From Deltaproteobacteria bacterium (GTDB lineage Bacteria; Desulfobacterota; Desulfovibrionia; Desulfovibrionales; Desulfovibrionaceae), in assembly GCA_031285295.1 (NCBI GenBank), contig JAITWK010000022.1, positions 124,001 through 188,000 of the forward strand: a stretch of 64,000 nt of DNA, given 5' to 3'. The position numbers and the translations under genes are program-made. Under the pieces are notes generated by a model. It ran no database searches. It was not told the origin of the DNA and saw only the letters and a list, made by a program, of their open reading frames with translations. Shown here in pieces: positions 18,128 through 26,620 of the stretch; the stretch's first letter is position 1, and every line of letters begins with the position of its first letter.

Positions 18128-18654
18128 AAAAGGGATGCATTCAGGTTTATACCGGCGACGGCAAAGGGAAAACCACGGCAGCCCTCGGTTTGGCCCTGCG
18201 TGCCGTGGGGCGCGGGCTAAAAGTTTACATGGTGCAGTTTCTTAAAAGCCAGGAGAGTGGCGAACTTTTGGCCGCGCCGCGTTTGGAGCCACATTTTCAA
18301 ATCTTTCGGTTTGAAAAAAAACGAAATTTCTTCCGACTGTTGAGCGCCGATGAAAAATTGGAAGTTAAGCGGGAAACGGAACAGGCTCTGGAATTTATCA
18401 AAGGCGTGCTACGCCGCGCCGAATGCGATATTTTAATTCTGGACGAAATTCTTGGCGCTTACACCAACGATTTGCTGAGTCTGGAAGAATTGCTGGATCT
18501 GGCCGCTTTAAAGCCGGATGCTATGGAACTGATTTTTACCGGGCGCAATGCCCCGCCGGAATTGCTTGAGGCCGCGGATTTGATTTCGGAAATGCGCGAA
18601 GTTAAGCATTATTACAAAACCGGGGTTGCAAGCCGGGATGGTATTGAAAAATAG
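18118..18654 (+). CDS. cobO: ATP:corrinoid adenosyltransferase (CobO/CobA/BtuR family)
   Basis: Transfers the adenosyl group of ATP to cob(I)alamin/corrinoid. The N-terminal P-loop variant YTGDGKGKTTAALGLA and ILILDEILGAY (Walker B-like) are typical, and LIFTGRNAPPELLEAADLISEM is the conserved C-terminal block. Length is 178 residues, normal. Its start lies within the larB 3' end, implying translational coupling and a shared transcript for two metal-cofactor genes. Confidence 0.9.
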   Translation: MPLEKGCIQVYTGDGKGKTTAALGLALRAVGRGLKVYMVQFLKSQESGELLAAPRLEPHFQIFRFEKKRNFFRLLSADEKLEVKRETEQALEFIKGVLRRAECDILILDEILGAYTNDLLSLEELLDLAALKPDAMELIFTGRNAPPELLEAADLISEMREVKHYYKTGVASRDGIEK

Positions 18655-18718
18655 AAATAGCTGATTAAAGTATTTAAGCACATTTTTTGGAAAATAGAGC
18701 CAGAAGGGGGCAAAAAAC

Positions 18719-19225
18719 ATGTCTGTTGAAAGTGTACGCGAGCATATGGCAAAATGGGGCAAAAGCGAGGCGGTAATTGAGCATCAGGAATCCACGGCCA
18801 CTGTGGAGCTGGCCGCTCGCGCCGTTGGTGTTATCCCGGCCCGCATTGCCAAAACCATGTCTTTCAAAGGCAAAGCTCCTGAAGATGAATCTTCCGCCAA
18901 TATCCCGGTCATCCTGCTGGTTACGGCAGGCGACGCCAGAGTTGACAATGGCAAGTTCAAGCAGCAGTTCGGCCTAAAATCCAAAATGCTCACTCCTGAG
19001 GAAGCGCTGGCCGGTACCGGGCACGCGGTTGGCGGAGTTTGCCCTTTTGCCTTGACCAATCCACTGGCCGAGGTTTACCTTGACCTTTCCATGAAGCGTT
19101 TTTCCACGGTCTTTCCGGCCTGCGGCAGTTCCAACTCCGCCATTGAGCTGACTTGCGACGAACTGTTTGAAATTTCCGGGGCAAAAGAATGGGTGGACGT
19201 TTGCAAGGACTGGAACGACCTTTAG
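18719..19225 (+). CDS. YbaK/EbsC-family aminoacyl-tRNA deacylase-like protein
   Basis: A 168-residue single-domain protein of the YbaK/ProX editing family, which hydrolyses mischarged aminoacyl-tRNA. Visible features are AKTMSFKG (the catalytic-Lys strand), GDARVDNGKFKQQFG, GHAVGGVCPFAL (the active-site Gly loop) and FPACGSSNSAIEL. Substrate specificity cannot be told by eye. A perfect 12-bp hairpin (19226-19251) starts right after the stop. Confidence 0.88.
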   Translation: MSVESVREHMAKWGKSEAVIEHQESTATVELAARAVGVIPARIAKTMSFKGKAPEDESSANIPVILLVTAGDARVDNGKFKQQFGLKSKMLTPEEALAGTGHAVGGVCPFALTNPLAEVYLDLSMKRFSTVFPACGSSNSAIELTCDELFEISGAKEWVDVCKDWNDL

Positions 19226-19251
19226 TTTTGCAGGCAATCTTGCCTGCAAAA
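19226..19251. terminator. Perfect 12-bp hairpin after the YbaK gene
   Basis: TTTTGCAGGCAA (19226-19237) pairs perfectly with TTGCCTGCAAAA (19240-19251) around a 2-base loop, immediately after the stop codon. There is no strong T-run after it on the plus strand, so it may be a weak terminator or an mRNA-stabilising hairpin. Confidence 0.6.
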
Positions 19252-19300
19252 TATTATGACTTATAGTTACTAAAAAAATCTGGATAAAGGGAGATAACTG

Positions 19301-19618
19301 ATGGCGCAAGTGACTCACAAAGGCAAATCCTTTGAAGTGGATGAAGACGGCTTTCTCGTGCATATTGAGGAATGGGGCCAGGAATGGCTGGATCATGTAA
19401 GAGAATCCGAAGGTATTGCCGAAATCACCGCTGATCATCATAAGATTCTGGATTTCCTGCGCGAGTACTACAAGAAAAACGGGCTTGCTCCGATGGTGCG
19501 CGTTCTTTCCAAAAATACCGGCTTCAAACTTAAAGAAATTTACGAGCTTTTCCCCTCCGGCCCGGCCAAGGGTGCCTGCCGCATGGCTGGCCTGCCCAAG
19601 CCGACCGGCTGTGTGTAA
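19301..19618 (+). CDS. dsrC: Dissimilatory sulfite reductase partner protein DsrC
   Basis: DsrC carries the sulfur atom released by DsrAB as a trisulfide and is central to sulfate respiration. The 105-residue protein has the conserved C-terminal arm CRMAGLPKPTGCV with both redox cysteines ten residues apart, so it is a genuine DsrC and not a TusE-like relative. GGGAG precedes the ATG. It stands alone, flanked by hairpins on both sides, away from dsrAB. This is the strongest single sign that the organism respires sulfur compounds. Confidence 0.96.
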   Translation: MAQVTHKGKSFEVDEDGFLVHIEEWGQEWLDHVRESEGIAEITADHHKILDFLREYYKKNGLAPMVRVLSKNTGFKLKEIYELFPSGPAKGACRMAGLPKPTGCV

Positions 19619-19642
19619 ACACTTTGTGATATGATACTAAAC

Positions 19643-19675
19643 AACAAAGGGAGCCGTAACAGCTCCCTTTGTTTT
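19643..19675. terminator. Bidirectional terminator between dsrC and pgl
   Basis: AACAAAGGGAGC (19643-19654) pairs perfectly with GCTCCCTTTGTT (19662-19673), with T-rich flank on the plus strand. It lies between convergent genes. Confidence 0.88.
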
Positions 19676-19702
19676 ACCCAAGATTTAAAGCAAAAAACTC
19701 GT

Positions 19703-20443
19703 TTATTCTTCGCCCTTGTAGGCCGCTTCATCAATAATCCAGCACAGTCTGCCCTTGTGCGGCCGCACCATCTGGGCGGGCAGGGTCGGCTCGGCCATCA
19801 GGTTAAGAGCGGTACTCAGAATCGGATGTTTTTCTTTGCCGGAAGCCAAAAATACGCAGCAGCGGGCGTTGTTGATTACCCTGAAAGTCATGGTGATGCG
19901 TGAGCTTTTCAGGCTCATGATATACTGGTCAACCACCAGGCGTTCGTCTTCGCTGGCCGCGTTGTAGCCGGGGAAAATGGACCCGGTGCGTCCATCAGCG
20001 GCCACGCCAAGGATTATGCAGTCAAAACGCGGGGCTTCGCCGGGGGCCAGGCTGAAGTGCTCTTTAAGCAAACGTTCGTAATCTTCTGCCGCCTTGATCG
20101 GGTCTTCCTCGCCCTTGATGCGGTAATAGCGAGTGATCGGCACATGCGAAAGCAGTTCGTTGCGGGTGCGGCTGTAGTTGCTTTTGGGGTTATCCGGCGC
20201 CACGTTATGCTCGTCCACCCAGTAGAGGGCGGTGTGTTCCCAATCAATACGACCGGCCCACTCATGGGACGAAAGCAGTCTGAAAAGCTCAAGCGGCGTT
20301 TTACCGCCGGATACGGCCAGATTGAAGATGCCGCGCTTGGAAATGGCCTGGGCGCATTGTTCCGCAATCAGTTCAGCAGCAGCCTGAGCCATGCTCTGAG
20401 GATTTTCCGTAACCAGCAAGGATAGATGGGTTGATCTGATCAT
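19703..20443 (-). CDS. pgl: 6-phosphogluconolactonase (SugarP_isomerase/DevB type)
   Basis: Hydrolyses 6-phosphogluconolactone in the oxidative pentose phosphate pathway. A 246-residue protein with the N-terminal FNLAVSGGKTPLELFRLL, the middle WVDEHNVAPDNPKSNY, and LGVAADGRTGSIFPG. The last motif normally reads LGMGxDGHTASLFPG; the His considered catalytic in the family is Arg here. The protein may have lost or changed activity. Glucose-6-phosphate dehydrogenase is not nearby. Confidence 0.85.
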   Translation of the reverse strand: MIRSTHLSLLVTENPQSMAQAAAELIAEQCAQAISKRGIFNLAVSGGKTPLELFRLLSSHEWAGRIDWEHTALYWVDEHNVAPDNPKSNYSRTRNELLSHVPITRYYRIKGEEDPIKAAEDYERLLKEHFSLAPGEAPRFDCIILGVAADGRTGSIFPGYNAASEDERLVVDQYIMSLKSSRITMTFRVINNARCCVFLASGKEKHPILSTALNLMAEPTLPAQMVRPHKGRLCWIIDEAAYKGEE

Positions 20444-20511
20444 CTGTTATACCGCCTTTGCTCCATATTGATGATGGGAGAGTTTAACTTTTAAATCGAC
20501 AAAACGCCAGC

Positions 20512-23500
20512 CTAACGTACAATTCTGGGCTTACTGCCGTCAGCAGGACCGATTATTCCATCCTGCTCCATCTGCTCAATGTAGCGGGCGGCCCGGTTAA
20601 AGCCGATGCGAAAACGCCGCTGAATCAGCGAAATTGAAGCCTTGCCCTGTTCGCGCACAAATTCCACGGCTTCCGCATAAACCTGATCTTTGCTGAAATC
20701 CTCGCCACCGTTCTGCCCCCCGCCGGATTGCTCCGCCGCGTCCTGGCCCCACTCGGTAAAATCCACCTGATAATCCGGCTTTTGCTGGGCACGCCAGTAA
20801 TCGGCCACCGCCGCCACATCGTCATCCGGCACAAAAGCGCCGTGCAGGCGTTGCAACCGCCCGCCGGAATGCTTGAACAGCATATCGCCCCGCCCAAGCA
20901 GATACTCGGCCCCCACCATATCCAGAATGGTGCGCGAGTCGTGCTTGGAAGTAACCTGAAAAGATATACGGCAAGGGAAGTTGGCCTTGATCAGCCCGGT
21001 AACCACATCCACGCTGGGCCGCTGGGTGGCGACAATCAGATGAATACCGGCGGCTCTGGCCAATTGGGCCAGACGTACGATACGGGCTTCGATTTCCTTG
21101 CCAGCGGTGTACATCAGGTCGGCAAATTCATCGATTATGATTACCAGATAGGGCATGGGTTCCAAATCCGCCAGATTGGCTGGCCGGTTCTCGCCCATTT
21201 CCTTGAGCTTTTGATTGTAGGCAAGCACGTTGCGTACACCCAGGCGGGCAATATCGCTGTAGCGGCGTTCCATTTCCGCCACTGCCCAGTCCAGAGCGTT
21301 TTGGGCCAGACTCATTTCCGTCACGATCGGATGCACCAGATGCGGCAAATCCGCGTAAACAGCCATTTCTATGCGCTTTGGGTCCAGCAGGAGCAGTTTA
21401 AGCTCATCCGGCCTGGCCCGGTAAAGAAAAGAGAGCAGCACCGAGTTCAAAAACACGCTTTTACCGGTGCCGGTTGCGCCAGCTACCAGCATATGCGGCA
21501 TCTTGGCCAAATCCGCAATGGTTGGAGCGCCGGAAATATCCTTGCCCAGGGCCATGCTCAGCAAAGGCTCGGCTTCATTAAAAGCAGGCGCGGCAACCAG
21601 TTCGCGCAGCCCCACCACTTCGCGCTTTTCATTGGGTATCTCAACCCCAACCGTATTGGTACCGGGAATGGGTGCCTGAATACGCACCGCAACGGCCTTG
21701 AGACTCAAAGCGATATCGTCGCTCAGGGCGGAAATGCGCGAACTCTTGACGCCGGGAGCCGGGCGTATCTCAAAAGAGGTTACCACCGGGCCGGGCGAAA
21801 TGCGTACCAGCTCGGTCTGAATGGAAAAATCCTTGAGGCAGGTCATCAGGGCACGGCCTTTGGCCTCCAGTTCATCACGCGAAACCATGGAAGCAGCATC
21901 GCTTACGGGACGCAGCAAATCCAGAGGCGGCAGCTTGGCCGGAATGCGGCGCGGGCGGCTTGCCTGGGGTGCCAAAATAACTTGCCGGGCCGCATCAGCC
22001 GTCTGGCTGCTGGTGGCAGGCGCATCCTGCGCGTCAAATTCGCCGGATTCGTCAAATACGGCTGGTGATTCGATAACACGGCCTTGGCCGGGCAGGTCGG
22101 GCGCGTCAAAATCAGCGGGGTCATCAGGCGTTTCAAGTGTATTTTGCAAAGCGGAAGCGCCAATGCGCCCAGCCTCAAGATCCTCCAGCCAAAGCGGCTG
22201 TTCGCCATGAGTAGGCGGTACTGGCCGGGCTGACTTAGGCGAACCGGGCAGGATGCTACGATCAGCATTAACCGACCGGGGGGGCAGGACAGACGCTCCC
22301 GGCTTTACAGCCGGGACAGACTGGGCAAACTTGTCTGACCGGGGGCTTTGCTCCGGTCGTCCGCCGGATCTGGCAAAAAGACCGCGAAAAAATTTACCCA
22401 AACTGGCAGCGCCATCTGCGGCCACTGCGCGAATTTGACTTCTTCCCCCGCTTCCGGAACCAAGTTTTGAACCACTGCCGCGTGTTGCCTGCGCGGAAAC
22501 ATCATCCGGCAATCCGGTCTGAAAACGGGCGTTCTGGCGTTCCAACCCCTGTTGTGTGGCCTGACGCTCGGCAGCCAGGGCCACCAGACGATTCAAAGCC
22601 TCGCCGCCCTCGTTCTGGGCCGAATTATCCCGCATGTTAACCGTTGGCGTAAAAACAGCGAAAGGAACGGAAGGGGCGGGAACAACAGAAGCTTTGGGAG
22701 TAGCAGAAACATCGGAAGCCGCAGAGTTCGGAGTTTCAGTTGTCTCGCGGCCATAGGAAAAAAACGATAACGTGGGCCGTTCCTCAATAAAGGGGTCTTC
22801 TTCCTGTTCTGCTACTTCCGGCTGCTCTGTAAGATCAAACTGCACGCCATCAGTGATCTTTAAAATTTCAGCCGAATCAGCCTGGTCAGCCCGATTCGTC
22901 TGGCTTGCCTGGTCCTGCTGCCTGCCCGCTCCATCTGTTTCAAAAGCTTCGCGCAGATGCTGCGCCAGTTGCAAAGCAAGACCGCGCCAGGAAAAACCCA
23001 AAATTACCTGCATAACCAGAAGGAAAATGAAGCTCCAGACAAAAAAGGATCCGACAGAGCTGAAAACTTGCAGGGAAACTTCCAGCAGCAGCCTTCCAAA
23101 CAGGCCGCCGGAGCGAACATTGCCAAGCCCCATGTTCCAAACCCCGGCTGCCACCGCCGCGCAGCAAGCCAGAGGAATAAAAGCGCACCAGCGCCACCAG
23201 GGCCAGGGGGCGCCGCGCATACACAGCCGCGCCCCCAGCACTGCCAGGAAAATAAAAGGAATGTAAGCGGCAAAACCCAAAAAATCGATCAAAAACGCGC
23301 CGAGATAAGCGCCGAACATGCCTGCCCAGTTTCTGGCCTGCACTGTTCCGTGTACCACATGGTTGAAGCTGGGGTCAGCCGGGTTGTGGCTGGCCAGACT
23401 GATAAACACCAGGGCGGACAGCAGAATGCACAAAAGTCCCAACAACTCCGGCGCAAGGCGGATTTCCTGCTTGCCGTCGCTCCGGCCTCCGGAACCACCG

Positions 23501-23628
23501 CCCTGCTCTTTGGATGCACCGCCTCGCCCCGGCTTGCCGGGTCGGGCATCGGATCGTCCTAGCTGGCTGCCGGAAGCCGGATAATAGTTGGAATGATCAT
23601 GTTTCATGAATTTATCGCTCTGCGACAT
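20512..23628 (-). CDS. ftsK: DNA translocase FtsK
   Basis: Septum-bound pump that moves and resolves chromosome ends during division. It is 1038 residues long. A Gly/Ser-rich hydrophilic start is followed by about four to five transmembrane helices (residues 55-215). Next come a long low-complexity Pro/Ala/Ser/Gln linker (about 235-560) and the motor domain, with Walker A GATGTGKS near residue 716 and Walker B VIIIDEFADLM. The C-terminal winged-helix gamma domain (SISLIQRRFRIGFNRAARYI) recognises KOPS. All expected parts are present. The start could be MSQSDK or the MKHDHS seven residues in. Confidence 0.95.
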   Translation of the reverse strand: MSQSDKFMKHDHSNYYPASGSQLGRSDARPGKPGRGGASKEQGGGSGGRSDGKQEIRLAPELLGLLCILLSALVFISLASHNPADPSFNHVVHGTVQARNWAGMFGAYLGAFLIDFLGFAAYIPFIFLAVLGARLCMRGAPWPWWRWCAFIPLACCAAVAAGVWNMGLGNVRSGGLFGRLLLEVSLQVFSSVGSFFVWSFIFLLVMQVILGFSWRGLALQLAQHLREAFETDGAGRQQDQASQTNRADQADSAEILKITDGVQFDLTEQPEVAEQEEDPFIEERPTLSFFSYGRETTETPNSAASDVSATPKASVVPAPSVPFAVFTPTVNMRDNSAQNEGGEALNRLVALAAERQATQQGLERQNARFQTGLPDDVSAQATRGSGSKLGSGSGGRSQIRAVAADGAASLGKFFRGLFARSGGRPEQSPRSDKFAQSVPAVKPGASVLPPRSVNADRSILPGSPKSARPVPPTHGEQPLWLEDLEAGRIGASALQNTLETPDDPADFDAPDLPGQGRVIESPAVFDESGEFDAQDAPATSSQTADAARQVILAPQASRPRRIPAKLPPLDLLRPVSDAASMVSRDELEAKGRALMTCLKDFSIQTELVRISPGPVVTSFEIRPAPGVKSSRISALSDDIALSLKAVAVRIQAPIPGTNTVGVEIPNEKREVVGLRELVAAPAFNEAEPLLSMALGKDISGAPTIADLAKMPHMLVAGATGTGKSVFLNSVLLSFLYRARPDELKLLLLDPKRIEMAVYADLPHLVHPIVTEMSLAQNALDWAVAEMERRYSDIARLGVRNVLAYNQKLKEMGENRPANLADLEPMPYLVIIIDEFADLMYTAGKEIEARIVRLAQLARAAGIHLIVATQRPSVDVVTGLIKANFPCRISFQVTSKHDSRTILDMVGAEYLLGRGDMLFKHSGGRLQRLHGAFVPDDDVAAVADYWRAQQKPDYQVDFTEWGQDAAEQSGGGQNGGEDFSKDQVYAEAVEFVREQGKASISLIQRRFRIGFNRAARYIEQMEQDGIIGPADGSKPRIVR

Positions 23629-23714
23629 CAGAGCTTTTATGCTTAAGATTTATCACTTAATGCTAACATGTCCTTTTATGTCAAAAGGCCTGACCGTGCA
23701 AGCATAGCCTGTAA

Positions 23715-23756
23715 ACAGATCGGGTCCGGCAGCCGCGACTGCCGGACCCGATCTGT
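23715..23756. terminator. Strong 18-bp perfect hairpin between efp and ftsK
   Basis: ACAGATCGGGTCCGGCAG (23715-23732) pairs perfectly with 23739-23756 around the loop CCGCGA. It lies downstream of efp and upstream of ftsK, both minus strand. No clear T-run follows on the minus strand, so it may be an attenuating or processing hairpin. Confidence 0.7.
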
Positions 23757-23799
23757 AAAGCAATAAAAAACTAGAAAAGCTTGGCCAAACTATTGCAAA

Positions 23800-24360
23800 T
23801 TAATTTTCGCGTCCCAGATACTCACCGTTACGGGTGTCAACCTTGATTCTATCGCCAAGGTTTACAAAAATCGGCACCTGCACAATCAGACCTGTTTCCA
23901 CGGTGGCCGGTTTGCTCACGTTGGAAACGGTATCGCCCTTGACGCCAGGCTCGGTATTGGTGACTTCAAAAACCAGGGAAACCGGCAGTTCAAAGTCAAT
24001 CGGCTCACCCTTGTAAAGCAGCACCTGCACCATCTGGCTTTCTTTCAGATAGCCTTCTTTGCCGTCAATCGTTTCCACTTTGATGTGCAACTGCTCGTAA
24101 GTGGTTTGATCCATAAAAATGAGGTCATCCCCATCCCGGTACAAATACTGCATTTCACGGGTTTCCAAATCGGCCCGGCCAACTTTTTCGCCAGAGCGGA
24201 AAGTGATGTCCTGCATACGACCAGTGAGGATATTGCGCAGCTTGGTGCGGATCATGGCACCGCCCTTGCCGGGCTTGAAGTGCTGAAAATCAACGATGTC
24301 GTACGGAACGCCGTCAACTTCGATTTTTAAACCTTTTCTGAAATCGGGAGTGGAATACAT
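23800..24360 (-). CDS. efp: Translation elongation factor P
   Basis: Relieves ribosome stalling at polyproline. I set the start at 24360 ([10 protein letters not shown]) because GGAGG lies 4 bases upstream; an in-frame extension to 24387 would include the ribosome-binding site itself. The protein has 186 residues. The KOW-like N-domain contains [14 protein letters not shown], whose loop Lys32 is the site modified in many species, followed by two OB domains ending NGEYLGREN. The modification enzymes are not in the window. Confidence 0.95.
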   Translation of the reverse strand: MYSTPDFRKGLKIEVDGVPYDIVDFQHFKPGKGGAMIRTKLRNILTGRMQDITFRSGEKVGRADLETREMQYLYRDGDDLIFMDQTTYEQLHIKVETIDGKEGYLKESQMVQVLLYKGEPIDFELPVSLVFEVTNTEPGVKGDTVSNVSKPATVETGLIVQVPIFVNLGDRIKVDTRNGEYLGREN

Positions 24361-24528
24361 GAAGCCTCCATAAGCTTGTATTTTCAAAGGATTTAACAGC
24401 CAAACAAGCCATCACGCGATGAGTTTTTGTTACTTGTCTTGCTGCCCTGGCTAAGCTATGCTTACTTTCTGTTACTGTGCCTTTTCAGGCGCGGGATACT
24501 TTTATCCAAGCGGGAAAACTTGTCAAGC

Positions 24529-25158
24529 ATGTATAGCCTAACTCTCTCCGGAACCTTTTATACCCTGGAACAGCTCGCGGCCTTCAGCCAGCAGACGGAT
24601 GAGACCTGCGAAAAAATAACTTTGCAGATCGCTTTTGCCGGACGCTCCAATGTTGGTAAATCTTCGCTGATCAATGCCCTGGCCGGACGCAAAAACCTGG
24701 CCAAAGTCAGCTCCACGCCTGGCAAAACCGCCAGCATCAACTTTTATCGGGTGGATTCCAAACAGGAAGGCTTTCAAAGCTTTTACCTGGTGGATCTTCC
24801 GGGTTACGGCTACGCCCAGCGCAGCAAGACGGAACGGGAGAAATGGTCGTACCTGATTGGCGCTTACTTAAAAAGTACCGAGCAGTTGCACGCTCTGGCG
24901 GTATTGCTGGATTGCCGCCTGGAACCGCAACAGTCCGATCTGGAGCTTATTTCCTACGCCCGCACCATCCGCCTGCCGCTGTTGCCCCTGCTGACCAAAG
25001 CGGACAAATGCACCCGCAACGAACAGGCCAAACGCCAAAGCCAGTGGAAAAAAATCCTCTACGGACAAAAGCCCATCCTCACCGCCGCCGGGGGCAGTGC
25101 CGCGCAGCGCCTTGGCATTGACGAACTCTGGCAGGCCATGGTTGAGATTTCGCAATAA
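24529..25158 (+). CDS. engB: Ribosome biogenesis GTPase EngB/YsxC
   Basis: Small GTPase needed for 50S subunit assembly. Signatures are the G1 motif [27 protein letters not shown] as switch [10 protein letters not shown] as G3, and LLTKADK as G4. The start at 24529 (MYSLTLSG) gives 209 residues, the usual size; an upstream in-frame stretch from 24427 is hydrophobic and unlike the family. No strong ribosome-binding site precedes the chosen ATG. It is divergent from efp. Confidence 0.93.
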   Translation: MYSLTLSGTFYTLEQLAAFSQQTDETCEKITLQIAFAGRSNVGKSSLINALAGRKNLAKVSSTPGKTASINFYRVDSKQEGFQSFYLVDLPGYGYAQRSKTEREKWSYLIGAYLKSTEQLHALAVLLDCRLEPQQSDLELISYARTIRLPLLPLLTKADKCTRNEQAKRQSQWKKILYGQKPILTAAGGSAAQRLGIDELWQAMVEISQ

Positions 25159-25165
25159 TAAAATT

Positions 25166-25205
25166 GCTCTGAGAGAGGACGCCTTGTGGCATTCTCTCTC
25201 AGAGC
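25166..25205. terminator. Bidirectional terminator between engB and alr
   Basis: GCTCTGAGAGAG (25166-25177) pairs perfectly with CTCTCTCAGAGC (25194-25205), with A/T-rich flanks on both sides, between convergent genes. Confidence 0.85.
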
Positions 25206-25226
25206 ATAATAAAACAATAATTTTAT

Positions 25227-26363
25227 CTATTTATAAATTCTCGGCACTCGCTTGCCAATCATGCAAACTACTTCATAGTTGATCGTGCCGAGAGTGGCGG
25301 CGATTTCATCCACCGGCAATTCCGGACCGCCAAAAAGCAGTACTTCCTCTCCGGCTGCCATTTGCGACCACTCCGGCAGTCCGCTCAAGTCTATCATGCA
25401 CTGATCCATACAGATACGCCCCACCAGCGGTGCGCGTCTACCCCGGACAAGCACATCAGTCTTGCCGGAAAGCATCCGGGTATAGCCATCAGCGTAACCT
25501 ACCGGCACTGTGCCGATCAACATTGACCGCGTGGCGGTAAAGGCCGCGCCATAGCTTACGCTGGTTCCGGCCTGAATTTCCTTGACCATGGAAAGCCGCG
25601 CCTTGAAACGCAGGGCGGGCACAAGATCGATCGGCCATTTTCCGGCTTGTTCGTTTAGGCAGTTACCAGTGGGGCTTAAACCGTACTGCACAATACCGGG
25701 ACGCGCCATGTCCAGATGCATCTGCGGCATAAGCAGGGTTGCGGCGCTGTTGGCGCAGTGACGGATGGTGATATGCACTCCGGCCGCGCGTACCGCTTCC
25801 AGAGCTTTTTGAAATTCGGCAAACTGTTTCAGCATAAAAGCGGCATTGTCATCGTCCGCAGTGGCGAAATGCGTGAAAATGCCCTCCAGTTCAAGGCCGG
25901 GCAAGCCGGAAACCCAGCGGCAAAATTCCGCCGCATCGCCGGGCTTAATCCCCAGACGGGACATGCCGCTATCGATCTTGACATGGACCTTGGCTTTGCG
26001 CCCCTGGGCCACAGCCGCGCCGGACAAGGCTTCCGCCTGCTCTCTGGTATAGATGGTCTGGGTGCAAGCGTTACCCACCACCAAAGCGGCCAATTCGGGC
26101 GGCGTATAGCCGAGCAGCAGAATCGGCAGAACAAACCCGGCCTCGCGCAGGGCTATTCCCTCCTGCAACATGGCCACGGCCAGATAGTCGGCTCCGATTT
26201 CCACGGCCTTACGCGCCACAGGAACAGCCCCATGTCCGTAGGCATCGGCCTTGACCACCGCGCAGTAGCGCACTCCTTCGCCAAGCAGGGATTTCACGCG
26301 ACGCATGTTACCGGCGATCGCTTCCAGATTAACTTCCGCCCATACCGGTCTGCCGTAGGCCAT
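25227..26363 (-). CDS. alr: Alanine racemase
   Basis: PLP enzyme that makes D-alanine for peptidoglycan. The PLP Lys is in VVKADAYGHG (about residue 38), the opposing catalytic Tyr is in SVSYGAAF, and RICMDQCMID and VGYADGY are the usual C-terminal domain blocks. Length is 378 residues, typical. It lies downstream of rpsA on the same strand but is separated from it by palindromic copy D and a strong hairpin, so it probably has its own promoter. Confidence 0.95.
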   Translation of the reverse strand: MAYGRPVWAEVNLEAIAGNMRRVKSLLGEGVRYCAVVKADAYGHGAVPVARKAVEIGADYLAVAMLQEGIALREAGFVLPILLLGYTPPELAALVVGNACTQTIYTREQAEALSGAAVAQGRKAKVHVKIDSGMSRLGIKPGDAAEFCRWVSGLPGLELEGIFTHFATADDDNAAFMLKQFAEFQKALEAVRAAGVHITIRHCANSAATLLMPQMHLDMARPGIVQYGLSPTGNCLNEQAGKWPIDLVPALRFKARLSMVKEIQAGTSVSYGAAFTATRSMLIGTVPVGYADGYTRMLSGKTDVLVRGRRAPLVGRICMDQCMIDLSGLPEWSQMAAGEEVLLFGGPELPVDEIAATLGTINYEVVCMIGKRVPRIYK

Positions 26364-26416
26364 CTTGCACCGTCCTTTCAGAAATTGTTTTTCAGATACA
26401 GCCGCCCTTATATAAC

Positions 26417-26455
26417 AAGAAACCGCTGATTAATGCAAATAATCAGCGGTTTCTT
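26417..26455 (-). terminator. 16-bp perfect hairpin between rpsA and alr
   Basis: AAGAAACCGCTGATTA (26417-26432) pairs perfectly with 26440-26455 around a 7-base loop. On the minus strand it is followed by a T-rich stretch. It is the second of two hairpins after rpsA; copy D of the palindromic element is the first. Confidence 0.75.
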
Positions 26456-26492
26456 AAATCAGAATTTTATAAACAGGTCATCGACAGCATTA

Positions 26493-26620
26493 TCACGAAG
26501 TGATTTTTTGTTCTCTGGCGAGGAAGATAAGCTTTTTACGCAGGGAGTGTACTCTTTTCGTACTTGACCGAAGTAAAAAGCAAAATCTGACGCAGCCAGA
26601 GGCAAAAAGGCACTTCGGGA
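26493..26620 (-). repeat. Dispersed palindromic element, full copy D
   Basis: Read on the minus strand it starts on the base right after the rpsA stop (26621-26623). Terminal arms TCACGAAGTG (26493-26502) and CACTTCGGGA (26611-26620) pair at 9 of 10. Its interior closely matches copy C (CTCTGGCTGCGTCAGATTT, the core at 26543-26569, CTTCCTCGCCAGAGAACAAAAA). Confidence 0.88.

Noticed and set aside
20728-22068. 446-codon plus-strand frame
   Set aside because: Antisense to the ftsK motor domain.
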